A stretch of DNA of 23,700 bases from UBA8653 sp963978155 (GTDB taxonomy: Bacteria > Planctomycetota > Phycisphaerae > Phycisphaerales > SM1A02). A program made the position numbers and the translations under genes. Below are positions 1 to 9,297 of the stretch, piece by piece. The DNA lies in assembly GCA_963978155.1 (NCBI GenBank), contig CAXBRK010000024.1, positions 1 to 23,700 of the forward strand, written 5' to 3'. Under the pieces are notes generated by a model. The model worked only from the letters and a program-made list of their open reading frames with translations, ran no database searches and was not told the DNA's origin. Position 1 is the stretch's first letter. The number at the start of each line of letters is the position of its first letter.

Positions 1-404
1 GGCGCATTGGGTGGGCCAAACGTGACCCACTGCGAAGTGGCCCCGTCGCGGCGATACACGAAGACAGAGCCTGAAGCATTCCCCTGCGACCACAACCTTC
101 CGCGGTCGTCATCGTCCGGAGCGCCGACCATCATGATGATGGTGCCATCCTGAAGTTCAACCAGATCAAGGCACTTGCCAAAGTGGATAGCGTCGGGGAG
201 CGCGGGGGTGACCCCGAGGTTGGCCGGGAGATCTTGGGGCACTTCGCCCGCAAGCACACCAGCCCCCCCGACGGGCGTATCTGCCCCAGCGAGGGATGTT
301 GACATCCAGATTGCCGCCGCAAGGGAGAGGGTTCTCACTCCCTGACGGTAGTTTGGGATCTGGAACAACCCAAGATCCGATTTGGAAGTCATTGGTGCTT
401 TCAT
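1..404 (-). CDS. Secreted FG-GAP (integrin-alpha-like) repeat protein, 5' part only
   Basis: An open frame of 134 codons starts at ATG 404 and runs off the left edge, so the protein is C-terminally truncated here. Residues about 20-41 look like a signal peptide: arginines, then a hydrophobic stretch ending in SLAGA. From about residue 70 there is one FG-GAP/beta-propeller repeat unit, with HFGKCLD at 74-80, MMVGAPDDDDRG at 91-102, then SGSVFVYRRDG at 111-121. These match the family pattern of FG, GAP followed by acidic residues, and SG-VYVF. Such proteins are exported beta-propellers, often calcium-binding, and the acidic run after GAP fits that. The start overlaps the gpmA stop as ATGA, suggesting translational coupling and co-transcription with the pseudopilin genes upstream. 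It could be a substrate or surface partner of that machine, but only position argues for this. Its full length and number of repeats cannot be seen. Confidence 0.8.
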   Translation of the reverse strand, partial: MKAPMTSKSDLGLFQIPNYRQGVRTLSLAAAIWMSTSLAGADTPVGGAGVLAGEVPQDLPANLGVTPALPDAIHFGKCLDLVELQDGTIIMMVGAPDDDDRGRLWSQGNASGSVFVYRRDGATSQWVTFGPPNA

Positions 405-1144
405 GAAGAACTGGCCCCATCAAGTTCGGCTTGGGCCTTTTCGGTCCGTTCTGGAGCGCCCAAATATTGGTGACTGGTGACTCTGCCGCTGTCGTCAAAT
501 TCGTAGACCAGTGGAAGTCCGGTGGGAATATTGACACCAGGGATGGCTTCGGCGCTGATGCCGTCGAGAGACATCACGATGCCCCGCAAACTGTTGCCGT
601 GGGCAACCACCAAGACGTTCTTTCCGGCTTGGAGCTTGGGAAGGATTTCCGCCTCCAAATACGGTTTGGTTCGGGCCACCGTGAGCTCTAAGGATTCAGA
701 TTGTGGAAGGTCGTCTTCTGAAACCGAGGCGTATCGGCGATCTTGAACGGTGGGATCATCGCTCGGAGCGGGTGGTGGGGGGACATCGTAGGAACGCCGC
801 CAGATATGAACCTGGTCATCGCCATGCTCCGCCGCGGTTTCGGCCTTGTTCAGACCCTGGAGCCCCCCGTAGTGACGCTCATTGAGCCGCCACGAGCGGA
901 AGGTGGGAAGCCATGACATTTCCAGTTCACCCAAGATGGCCCAGGACGTATGAATCGCACGGCGCAGAACCGAGGTGTGGACCTCATCGAAGAGCAGGCC
1001 CGAGGCTTTCAGGCTTTGCCCGGCGGCCACCGCTTCCGCCCGTCCGGCGTCGGTAATGTCAACATCAACCCATCCGGTGAACCGGTTTTCGAGGTTCCAC
1101 GCGCTTTGACCGTGGCGAACAATGACAAGAGTTCCGTAGGACAT
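401..1144 (-). CDS. gpmA: 2,3-bisphosphoglycerate-dependent phosphoglycerate mutase
   Basis: A 247-residue cytoplasmic glycolytic enzyme interconverting 3- and 2-phosphoglycerate through a phosphohistidine. The N-terminus carries VIVRHGQSAWN (residues 7-17), with H11 as the expected phosphorylated histidine. ENRFTGWVDVDIT follows at 19-31. The ERHYG block at 89-93 supplies the acid/base glutamate E89, and VVAHGNSLRG at 179-188 supplies the second active-site histidine H182. Length and motif order match cofactor-dependent GpmA (about 250 residues). The frame is open upstream to about 1222, but that part lies inside the end of the gspK-like gene; the ATG at 1144 begins exactly where homologues begin. 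It starts 4 bases after the gspK-like stop, and its own stop overlaps the next gene as ATGA. A glycolytic gene in this position is odd and probably reflects shared transcription rather than shared function. Confidence 0.95.
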   Translation of the reverse strand: MSYGTLVIVRHGQSAWNLENRFTGWVDVDITDAGRAEAVAAGQSLKASGLLFDEVHTSVLRRAIHTSWAILGELEMSWLPTFRSWRLNERHYGGLQGLNKAETAAEHGDDQVHIWRRSYDVPPPPAPSDDPTVQDRRYASVSEDDLPQSESLELTVARTKPYLEAEILPKLQAGKNVLVVAHGNSLRGIVMSLDGISAEAIPGVNIPTGLPLVYEFDDSGRVTSHQYLGAPERTEKAQAELDGASSS

Positions 1145-1148
1145 GGGA

Positions 1149-4100
1149 TTAGTTCCGAACTGGGGCAAGCATGAGAATGCGGGGTTCGTCGCCGGGTCGA
1201 TCCACATCGGACCGGTCGACAATCATGACGTAACGAGATTCGCCAACAATGAACTCGGGATCGGTTGCGTCCCAAACCAGAGTCTGCGGGTTTTGCTTGA
1301 AGGATCGCACTCGGAAGTGCACGGTGAACGTGTCGCTCCGGGTTGAGACCACGTTTGAGGCCGCCGCGACCAGAAGGTTGGCATCTTCCATGTCACCCGA
1401 CACCGAGTCTTGGTTGAGGAAATAAGAGTCCCCGAAGCCATCCCCATTGTTGTCGAAGACCTCAGCCGTGCCGTTGGCGGCAACGTCGTAGGGGACACTC
1501 AGGCCAAAGCCGGGATCCTCGGCAAGGTTGGGATCATTGGCCGAAGGGAACGTTCGGCCCAAGGGGCCAACACCAGGTTGGTTGCCCATTGGATCAAGGG
1601 ATTGGCCGCCAACCAAAGGAACCGTGCTTTGGTCTCGGTCTTGAAGGCTTCGGTACGGCGACAAGGGCTGACGATTCCGCCGGTAAGAGCCCAAGGTAAA
1701 TGCACTCCCGGCCTCAGCGTTGCGGCTGGACTCTTGCCGGGCAATGTCATTTGGCCAGGCATTGGCGAACTCGTTGACCGGGGTGGTGGAAACGCCAACC
1801 CCTTGCAAACCAGCGGAGAGGTCAACGGATCGCAAACTGCCCACTCCGGCAAATCCTCGGGCACGCCGGACCGGCGCTGCCACGGCTTCGTTGGCGAGGG
1901 TCAAGCCGAATGGCCGTGCGTCGTCGGCCAACGCGGGGTCAGGTATCAGATTGAATCGCCCAGAGGTGAGGTCTTCAATTCGGATGTCGTAACTTGGGGC
2001 AAATTGGTTCCCGCCAAGGATCTGCGGGTAGGAATACGCCTGCTCAAAAGCGAAGTTGGCCGCGCTTGGGAACGTGTTGGTGCCATTGCCACGCGGAACA
2101 TCGGAAGCCTGCGAACGGTCGCGCCAAGATCGCACAGCCTCCGCAAACCACGTTCGATTCGAACCGGGAAGCACGGTGTTGTCGTAATACGCACTGGGTT
2201 CAAGCGTGCGGTACCACCCTGGGATGGATCGCATCACCTCAGTCGGCGCGGTATTGATGTTCACCAAGCCGGGTACCACGTCGGCGAGACCTGGCTCCAA
2301 TGGAGGCTCCGTCCGGTCATAGAAAAATGACTCGTTGTCGGCGTTGAATCCGGGGCCATCCACCACAAACAAGTCGAGCAATCGTTCACCAGCGGGGAGT
2401 GAAGGAATACTGTGGCCAAAGTCAGCGAAAGACTGCCCCGTGAGCGGAGTGTTGGCGTCGCTGTCGAATTCTGCCGAACCGATCACCCGGCCGAGTCCCA
2501 AACGGGCTCGCGATTTGGTTCCGAGCAACAGCCGATCGAGCGTGCTTTCGACCGGCTCTTGGCCGGGAGCATTGATACCGTTGCGGTCAAATGGGTCTTG
2601 AGGTGCAAGGAACTCGGAGAACGTGCGGAGCGTCCGTTCGTACGCTGGAAGCACACCATTGCTGGCCCCGGGACGGAAGGGGTCAAAGTCCACCAAGTGA
2701 CCCACCAAGGGGATATTTAGCACTTCTCCGATTTGCTGGAAATCATCGTCTTTATGCACCAGCTGGAAGGGCTGAGGCGTGTGGTAGAAACTCTTGTCGG
2801 CCCAATAGGGAAGATTGTTCGCCCCGTTGGCAATGAGCCTCTTCCAGCGGTTTCGGTTGCCCGAGAATCTGGTCGGCTTCGAGAAATACTGATTGTTGGC
2901 GTTTGGCACGATGAGGGACAGATCGCGTGGATCGAACTGACGGATCGCGCACCATTCGTACTGCCCACCATCAACCGTATTGAGGCAGCCGTCTGGACTT
3001 GACGTGAGATCGGCACAAGAGTCTTGGGTCGTTGGGTCCCCACCAAGTTGGATCCCTTGCATGGCCACTTGGGTCTGGTAGCCATTGGTCAATTGAGGGC
3101 TGGCCTGTTCCACATCGGGGAAGTACCGACCGGCGAGGTAGCCCTGCGAGTTGTCAACCGTGAGTTGCAGGGCACTGGTGAAGCGAGGATGGCTCTCGTT
3201 CGATTGAACGCCCCACGTTCGGGGATCGTTGGGGTTGAAATCGGTGTCCCAACCCCACGCGCGACGGGCTGAGGCATAACTGACCAACGTGTCGAACTGG
3301 GGCGTATTCGTCGGGAAGAAGATTCCAGGAATCCACGAGAATTGGGCCTGGGGATTGCCCACGGGAATGTCAATCAGACGGTTTCCATCAAGGGGCGGCC
3401 ACGGCATGGTGAGGCGCGGCAATTGGGGCAAGGCACCAGGGCCAAGGTCGATCGGCAAGACCGCGGAACCAAATCCAAACATGCTGCCCCACATCGAGAG
3501 TGGCTCCATCGCGGTCTCCAACGGAAGGTTTCCGCTCGCCGCTTGCGTCACCAAGTCGGCGTTGGCGTGGCTTGGCACGATCGGGAAGTCCCCCGGAATT
3601 CGGAGTGGTTCGTCGGCCGGCAGTGGAAGTTCTCGGCTGTCGAAGCGGTCGACCACCACCCATACGGCCGCCGGATGGTTCAAGAGGTTTTCGTCGACAA
3701 ATCCATCACCGTTAGTGTCGAGCACGACTGGCGGCAGGGCCAATTGTCCAGCTCGGATGGAGGCGTCGTTGTCAATGCGGGCCAGTTCGACAATGCGTTC
3801 ACCTTCATCAATTTCCATTCGCGGCAGCCCGGAAGGACGGCTCTGATCGTATTGGTCTCGATTTGGGGCCACTTGGTCGGTGCCGTTCGCGATCGCCCTC
3901 TGGTAGTACGCGGGATCAGGTGACCAGCCATAGGTGTCAGCGCCGTAGGGGTTGCCGGGATTCCATTCCTGAAGACTCGGCACTCGGTACCGAATCGTCC
4001 CTGTGCGTCCCCACCGACCCGCAATCGCTGGCGGATGGTCGAGATCGAAGTTGCTGTTGACGTCAGTGGCTCCGTCACCGTTGCTGTCAAGCACGCCCAA

Positions 4101-7100
4101 ATCCTGCTCGCAAGCCAAGTCGAGCCAATCGATCATGCGTTCCTTAAACAGCGTGTCAAGGTCGGTGGTGTCGTCACCGGAATCGCCAGAGATCTGATCT
4201 TCCCACGCGTTGTCCCAATCGGGGGCACACAAGAAGAAGATGGCGGAAGACGGCCGGTTTTCAGTGCTTGGCTCCAGCGGGAGACGGATGTCGTCGAGCT
4301 CGGCAAACGTAGGACGGGTCACATCATCGGGCCGGGCATACCGCAACGGGAAGTGGCGACCTGAAACGGAGATGCGGTACTTGGACAACTCCTCGGCCGG
4401 GATGGGCTTGTCAAAGGGGTTGGCAATTTGAACCGCCACCACGGTGGTGCGATTGCATGCGCCATCCACGTAACGCATACCTTCTTGGTAGAAGGGGTTC
4501 AGCGGCTTGATTGATGAATTTTCACCAATTCCGGTCAGGAATTCGCCGTCGAGTTCACGGGTGGCGTACAGGTTGCCAATGAAGGCCTCAACGAGGAATG
4601 GCTGACGTTCAAGGCCAAGCATGGCCAGGTTTTCATTTTCGACATTGTTCTGAGCGGTTGCTTCGTAACCCCAACGAGGCAAGGGTACAGCACCCTCCTG
4701 TTGCGGAGCTGTATTCAAGACCTCATCTGGGTCCTGCGGATTGCCGGGATCCCCGGGGAAGTCGTACTGGTCGTAGAGAGGCGCGATGTCAATAAAGCGC
4801 GGGGCGACCACTTCGGGATCGGTGACACCAGAATTGGGGACGTTCGCCAAGGTGACCCAGTCGTTGTCTCGGTAGGACAGGATGTTCGCCGAGAGCCCAG
4901 CGGAAGTCATCTTCAGCCAGTGGGCATTGGCGGCGGATCGACCGGCAGGCACTTCTGGCGGCAAGGAAAGATTGAATGGGTTCTGGACAGAACCAAAGTA
5001 CGTGTTGCTAAAAACCGAGTTGGGCAAGGTGCCGAAGACATCGCCATCGGTCAGCGTGTGCAGGATGGCATGGGGAAGACGCTTCGCCATGGGCATCAAG
5101 CCGCTGGGGCCCTCACCAGAATCTCGTTCCACCCAGAGGTCAAGGAACCAAGGGTTCTCTTCTCGAAGATCAAGCCGACTCGACTGCTGGTCGAGGAAGG
5201 TCTGGGTGAAGTCGAGGATGTCGTCAAGATTTTGGTCCCCGCCAGGAAGCGCATCCAGATCTTGAGCAAAAGAGAAATATGGAGCACCATTGCGGTCCAG
5301 CCACGTGCGCTGGCCAGTAAGCCAGCCGTAGCTTGGTGCACCATTGCCATCAAAAGTGGAGAGGCCAGGAATTTGCCAGAGGTCGAAGCGAAGACTGTTG
5401 GCCGCTTGAGGCAATGTGGACAGGTCAGGGAAACCATCGACATTGACATCGGGACGCCATCGCCAACGCAGCCATGACGGAAGCAAGTCGTTGCGGGTGT
5501 TCGAGACCACGGTAGAACGGTGCCGGAGATCAGCCTTCCACTCGTAGGTGGTCAGGCCGTCCAAGAACGGCGTGGTCTCCTCCGCAAAGAGGTGCCCGCG
5601 GAGAGCGTTGCCGTGGTCCGTCTGGATGCGGCGCCAGGAGCCGGCAATCTTCTCCGCTCGGGTAAAGACGTCGCTGGTGTTCAGGGATTCATTCGCACGG
5701 AGCTCAAGTTCACTCGAGAGGTCAAACCGAGACCACGGCGGCGTGTTGCCTTCACGGAAGCTGGCCAGTCGTTCTTCGGCGGTGAGGAACGCATTGAGGG
5801 GGTCAATGTCGTTGTTGGTGGCCCGGAACCACCCCCGCTCCTCCAGCCAAGTGGGCACGGGCCCGGAATCGGTCTCGTTGGTGTTGCCATCCACCCGGGT
5901 GTCAAAGTCTTGGATCGCATCGGAGAACAAATCAAACCCGCCAGATTCAAACCCAAATCGCGTGGGCGAGGCCCCTTCGCGGTGGACCGGTGCGTCGAAG
6001 AATCCAACTCTTGCCTCGGGCTCCTGCTGACGCTGGCCAAGGGCGTTGCCAGAGTTCGCATTGAAGCCGGAAACCAGTGCGAGGTCTGCCGGCGTAAAGC
6101 CAGTGGTGCCAGTTTCGGCCAACTGGTTGGCCGCATCGGCAAAAGTGTTGGGGGCGGTCACAAACCCAGGTGAGTACCGGGTGGCCGTCGACAAATCGAG
6201 CCGACCGCCGTTGTCAGTGATAGAGACCGAGACGATGTTGCGGACGCCGTCACGAACTCCTGGAGCGAGGAACCAGAAGGAATCGGTCCAGCCGTCACCA
6301 TCAGAGTCATCGAGGTATCGAGAGATATTCCAAGCAATTGATCCGTCAGGCTGGTTGGCGTCATCAGGAATGAGCACTGTCCCTTGACCGTTCGGGTTGG
6401 CGACCTGTCGAAGTCCAACAAAGCGGTCGATGGGGCGCTCGCCAGGTTCGTTCTTGAAGCCATCGGCATCAAGGTCGTTCAGGTCAAAGAGGTTGGCTGG
6501 AGGGGAGAAGTACAGGCCCCGATCAAACGCTGTGAACGGTGAAGACCAGCGGGCCCATTGCTCTTCGTACTGGATGCGGTTGAAATTGCCAAGCACTATG
6601 GCGGCGGCACCGGTATTGCCAATGCTGTAGCCGGGAAGATTATTCCCGCCGCTAAAGAGAACTCGGTAGTCGAGTGAGTCGATCCACTGTTCGACGGGAA
6701 CAGAAAGATCATCAATCAAGTTCGGCAGCGGTGGCCCGCCGGCTTGCAGTTCTTTGGTGCCGAAGACGTCTGAAATGTCGAAGACAACGCGCCATCCGTT
6801 TTCTGGAGTCGAGATGTTCGTCAAGTGTCGCCACTGGAGGAAAGAGTCGAGCAGACCGTCGTTGTTCTGGTCCACGGCCATGGGCTCAAGATCCCGCAGC
6901 CATCGGGTGTCGCCGAACCCTGGGCCGTAAACGGGGTTGCCCTCAGAGAAAAGTCGCTGGGTGGTGGCGGCATATTCGCTCTTGAAGGTGGAAGGTGATC
7001 CGTCCCCAAAAATAAGAGTGTTGCCCGTATCAAGGCCGATTACGCCGTACGGACTGGATGGGCTCCATGGATATTGGAGCCCGTCGGGCCAGTTTGTGAA

Positions 7101-7649
7101 AGGAACAACCTCGAAAGGGGCGAAGTTCCCTGGGAACCAAGGGTCAACCCCGTAACGTTGGTCGAGGTCAAACCCTGCAAAGCGATCGGCCAAAGCGCTG
7201 TCCCGAACGGCTCGGGCAGGATCAAGGCGGATTCGGTTTGAACTGGTCGCGGCAGGGACGCCGGGAAAATTGGCTTCAAACTGAAACTGGTCAGCGAGTG
7301 GAAATGTTGATGAAAGCGAGAAGGCGAAGTTCAACCCGTCAGCATCATCTTCGAGGGTTTCGCCTGGGAGAGGATTCACCAGTCCTTGCACGCCAGCGTT
7401 GTCGTATCGAGCATCAACGGGGCGCACAAACAGAGCGTTCGCAACCAATTGGGCAATGTCTTCACCCACGCCATCGACACTGTCTTGGCGCTCAGCTTCC
7501 TTCCGCACCGCGGCGGCGGTAGCGCGACCGGTCTGGGTGCGAGAGACGAAGGTGGTGGCAATAATCACCAACAGAACCAACACCGAGGCGGCCAACACAA
7601 GGGCGTTGCCCCGGCGTGAAGTTTGAGCTGGAGTGGAGGGAATAGACAT
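1149..7649 (-). CDS. gspK: Giant GspK-like minor pseudopilin, about 2166 residues
   Basis: The N-terminus (residues 11-36) is a prepilin-type segment: SRRG followed by NALVLAASVLVLLVIIATTF. Cleavage is expected after G14. Leucine, not glutamate, is at mature position 5, which is typical of GspK, the pseudopilus tip subunit. Near residues 1794-1812 is LVNINTAPTEVMRSIPGW, the helix-hairpin-helix-like signature found in GspK. Seven acidic loops of the form D-x-[DN]-x-D-G lie near residues 260, 392, 448, 734, 1188, 1311 and 2066, and probably bind calcium. Cysteines are few and mainly clustered in the middle. Ordinary GspK is about 300-350 residues, so most of this protein is extra extracytoplasmic sequence I do not recognise. 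It is last of six pseudopilin genes. A GTG at 7655 would overlap the preceding stop as GTGA; I prefer ATG 7649, which has AAAGAG five bases upstream. The GspK assignment rests on both termini and on gene order. Confidence 0.82.
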   Translation of the reverse strand: MSIPSTPAQTSRRGNALVLAASVLVLLVIIATTFVSRTQTGRATAAAVRKEAERQDSVDGVGEDIAQLVANALFVRPVDARYDNAGVQGLVNPLPGETLEDDADGLNFAFSLSSTFPLADQFQFEANFPGVPAATSSNRIRLDPARAVRDSALADRFAGFDLDQRYGVDPWFPGNFAPFEVVPFTNWPDGLQYPWSPSSPYGVIGLDTGNTLIFGDGSPSTFKSEYAATTQRLFSEGNPVYGPGFGDTRWLRDLEPMAVDQNNDGLLDSFLQWRHLTNISTPENGWRVVFDISDVFGTKELQAGGPPLPNLIDDLSVPVEQWIDSLDYRVLFSGGNNLPGYSIGNTGAAAIVLGNFNRIQYEEQWARWSSPFTAFDRGLYFSPPANLFDLNDLDADGFKNEPGERPIDRFVGLRQVANPNGQGTVLIPDDANQPDGSIAWNISRYLDDSDGDGWTDSFWFLAPGVRDGVRNIVSVSITDNGGRLDLSTATRYSPGFVTAPNTFADAANQLAETGTTGFTPADLALVSGFNANSGNALGQRQQEPEARVGFFDAPVHREGASPTRFGFESGGFDLFSDAIQDFDTRVDGNTNETDSGPVPTWLEERGWFRATNNDIDPLNAFLTAEERLASFREGNTPPWSRFDLSSELELRANESLNTSDVFTRAEKIAGSWRRIQTDHGNALRGHLFAEETTPFLDGLTTYEWKADLRHRSTVVSNTRNDLLPSWLRWRWRPDVNVDGFPDLSTLPQAANSLRFDLWQIPGLSTFDGNGAPSYGWLTGQRTWLDRNGAPYFSFAQDLDALPGGDQNLDDILDFTQTFLDQQSSRLDLREENPWFLDLWVERDSGEGPSGLMPMAKRLPHAILHTLTDGDVFGTLPNSVFSNTYFGSVQNPFNLSLPPEVPAGRSAANAHWLKMTSAGLSANILSYRDNDWVTLANVPNSGVTDPEVVAPRFIDIAPLYDQYDFPGDPGNPQDPDEVLNTAPQQEGAVPLPRWGYEATAQNNVENENLAMLGLERQPFLVEAFIGNLYATRELDGEFLTGIGENSSIKPLNPFYQEGMRYVDGACNRTTVVAVQIANPFDKPIPAEELSKYRISVSGRHFPLRYARPDDVTRPTFAELDDIRLPLEPSTENRPSSAIFFLCAPDWDNAWEDQISGDSGDDTTDLDTLFKERMIDWLDLACEQDLGVLDSNGDGATDVNSNFDLDHPPAIAGRWGRTGTIRYRVPSLQEWNPGNPYGADTYGWSPDPAYYQRAIANGTDQVAPNRDQYDQSRPSGLPRMEIDEGERIVELARIDNDASIRAGQLALPPVVLDTNGDGFVDENLLNHPAAVWVVVDRFDSRELPLPADEPLRIPGDFPIVPSHANADLVTQAASGNLPLETAMEPLSMWGSMFGFGSAVLPIDLGPGALPQLPRLTMPWPPLDGNRLIDIPVGNPQAQFSWIPGIFFPTNTPQFDTLVSYASARRAWGWDTDFNPNDPRTWGVQSNESHPRFTSALQLTVDNSQGYLAGRYFPDVEQASPQLTNGYQTQVAMQGIQLGGDPTTQDSCADLTSSPDGCLNTVDGGQYEWCAIRQFDPRDLSLIVPNANNQYFSKPTRFSGNRNRWKRLIANGANNLPYWADKSFYHTPQPFQLVHKDDDFQQIGEVLNIPLVGHLVDFDPFRPGASNGVLPAYERTLRTFSEFLAPQDPFDRNGINAPGQEPVESTLDRLLLGTKSRARLGLGRVIGSAEFDSDANTPLTGQSFADFGHSIPSLPAGERLLDLFVVDGPGFNADNESFFYDRTEPPLEPGLADVVPGLVNINTAPTEVMRSIPGWYRTLEPSAYYDNTVLPGSNRTWFAEAVRSWRDRSQASDVPRGNGTNTFPSAANFAFEQAYSYPQILGGNQFAPSYDIRIEDLTSGRFNLIPDPALADDARPFGLTLANEAVAAPVRRARGFAGVGSLRSVDLSAGLQGVGVSTTPVNEFANAWPNDIARQESSRNAEAGSAFTLGSYRRNRQPLSPYRSLQDRDQSTVPLVGGQSLDPMGNQPGVGPLGRTFPSANDPNLAEDPGFGLSVPYDVAANGTAEVFDNNGDGFGDSYFLNQDSVSGDMEDANLLVAAASNVVSTRSDTFTVHFRVRSFKQNPQTLVWDATDPEFIVGESRYVMIVDRSDVDRPGDEPRILMLAPVRN

Positions 7650-7651
7650 GC

Positions 7652-9295
7652 TCACTCTTTCGGTAAATCAATAACAAATTGAGCTTGGCGGCCACCGGTC
7701 AAACGGCCGGCTCGATCATGGACGCGGATGCTGACGCGAATCGCGCTCGGCCAAGGGGTGGCATCACCCACGTATTCGTAATCACCAGGAACGCCTTCAG
7801 CGACCTCGGTGCGATTGAAGCCAAACGTGGATTCATAGATGGCCGTGGCGCCAGAGAAGTTCTGGCTTCCGGGATCTGGGAACCGTTCAACATTGCCCAC
7901 CAAGGGCAGGGTGTCGGCAAATTCTGGCTCCCAGTTCCAGAACCATGAATCCTCATTGTCTGGCGTGGTGTACTGCTGAAGCGCAAGTCCGCCGAATTCT
8001 CCCGCTGCATTCATGAAGGGGAACCAAGGCGTGCGGCCACTGTGGCGGAAGCCAACCTCGAACGGGTCAAGGAAACCGTCGTCGTTCGCGTCGTCAGGTT
8101 GACCATCGCCATCAAGGTCGATTTGGCCAGCGCCCGAGGGCCAGGTCCACTCGATGCGGACATCAGAGCAGGCTCCGGAGATCACGTGCCGTGTGGGTGG
8201 CAGGGAGAAGCGTCCCATGTTTGAAGTGGCACGCTCGGCGTGCGGATAGAAGAGGCCGTACCGTTGCAGAAACCCGCTCGCCGCATTCCAGTGCTGCTGG
8301 CGATTGTCTGGAGACCCGTCAACATCACCACCGTCGAAGAAGTCGGCGAATTCGGAAATCCCCCGACGCATGTCGTCAATCTCCATAGAGCTGCTGTCCA
8401 CTCGTCCGGTGATGACTGAGGCATTGGTCGCCGGAGAGAAACCACCGAACCCGGCGGGATCAAATCCACGGAGGAAAATCGAAGGACTCTGGATCACACC
8501 ACCGGAGTAGGGATTGCTGTTGCCGTTGTAGCCCCCACCGCCTCTGAGATAGAAGTACGGATCGGCCGCATTTTGAGTAGGGTCCGCGCTGGTGAACCCA
8601 TAATCGTCGTCCGCCATAAACACGGCCTGCCGGCACAGCAGCCACTGCTCAGCTGGGAACGCTGGGAGCGGGACCGAGAAGTTCGCGGGTGCGTTGGTGA
8701 AGCCCGTTTGGGGCAAACCCATGTTCTGCCGGATCATGGGACGATTCCCACCCAGCAGGCCGCGATCCATCCAGGGGCCAATGGGCCCGAGCTGTCCGCC
8801 CTGATTGGGAGAGACGTCGTAGACGGTGGCGAGACCAGAACCGTCGGGCTGTCTTCGAACCGGACCCAGTTGGTAGCCGTGCCCAAAGTAAATGCGTGAA
8901 ATGGGGCCTTCACCCTGCTTGTTTCCGCCTTCGCCGTACAGATAGTTCTGGGTGCCTTCAAAGCCGTACTTGAAGAAGACCATGTGGTCGGCACGCAAGA
9001 TGGCATCTGGAGGCAGGCTCGGGTCGAGATAGCCGCCCGCAGGATTGGTGGCGAGCCGGCAGTCGTTCCGAACACTGACGCAGCGGATGGCCAAGAAGCC
9101 TTCCTTGCTGATCGCGGCCATGTCTTGGCGGAGCTGTCGTTCGATGGCGTTGAGGTCCGACTGGTTGTCGTTGAGCGCTTCGCCAATGCCGGCGACTTCT
9201 GTCGTGGCAGAAAAGATTCGGCCCGCGGCGAGCAGCACCGCCAGGAGGACGAGAATGGCGACCAGCAGTTCAATAAGGGTGAAGGCTCGCTTCAT
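7652..9295 (-). CDS. gspJ: GspJ-like pseudopilin, enlarged (547 residues)
   Basis: The prepilin signal is MKRA then FTLIELLVAILVLLAVLLAA. Cleavage is expected after A4, with the conserved glutamate at mature position 5. The following helix (TEVAGIGEALNDNQSDLNAIERQLRQDM) resembles PulJ/GspJ proteins, in which an amphipathic stretch with the arginine and LRQDM-like end follows the membrane helix. GspJ is a minor pseudopilin that forms the tip complex with GspI and GspK; the usual length is about 200 residues, so the C-terminal domain is more than doubled. A double calcium-type loop with acidic residues D393, D395, D397, D401, D405, D406 and D410 lies near residues 393-410. The ATG at 9295 has GGGAG about nine bases upstream and lies two bases after the gspI-like stop. 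Alanine replaces the normal glycine at the -1 cleavage position. The J rather than H or G assignment depends on order and the helix sequence. Confidence 0.8.
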   Translation of the reverse strand: MKRAFTLIELLVAILVLLAVLLAAGRIFSATTEVAGIGEALNDNQSDLNAIERQLRQDMAAISKEGFLAIRCVSVRNDCRLATNPAGGYLDPSLPPDAILRADHMVFFKYGFEGTQNYLYGEGGNKQGEGPISRIYFGHGYQLGPVRRQPDGSGLATVYDVSPNQGGQLGPIGPWMDRGLLGGNRPMIRQNMGLPQTGFTNAPANFSVPLPAFPAEQWLLCRQAVFMADDDYGFTSADPTQNAADPYFYLRGGGGYNGNSNPYSGGVIQSPSIFLRGFDPAGFGGFSPATNASVITGRVDSSSMEIDDMRRGISEFADFFDGGDVDGSPDNRQQHWNAASGFLQRYGLFYPHAERATSNMGRFSLPPTRHVISGACSDVRIEWTWPSGAGQIDLDGDGQPDDANDDGFLDPFEVGFRHSGRTPWFPFMNAAGEFGGLALQQYTTPDNEDSWFWNWEPEFADTLPLVGNVERFPDPGSQNFSGATAIYESTFGFNRTEVAEGVPGDYEYVGDATPWPSAIRVSIRVHDRAGRLTGGRQAQFVIDLPKE

Positions 9296-9297
9296 GG

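Noticed and set aside
1145..1222. An N-terminal extension of gpmA of 26 codons
   Set aside because: It overlaps the end of the gspK-like gene and precedes the family-typical start MSYGTLVIVRHG; ATG 1144 fits homologues.
1410..2330. A long plus-strand open frame (about 306 codons) inside the gspK-like gene
   Set aside because: It is antisense to a continuous 2166-codon gene with clear motifs at both ends and shows no recognisable domain; long antisense frames are common in GC-rich coding DNA.
4701..5477. A plus-strand open frame of about 258 codons antisense to the gspK-like gene
   Set aside because: It has no family features or ribosome-binding site and lies wholly within the real gene.
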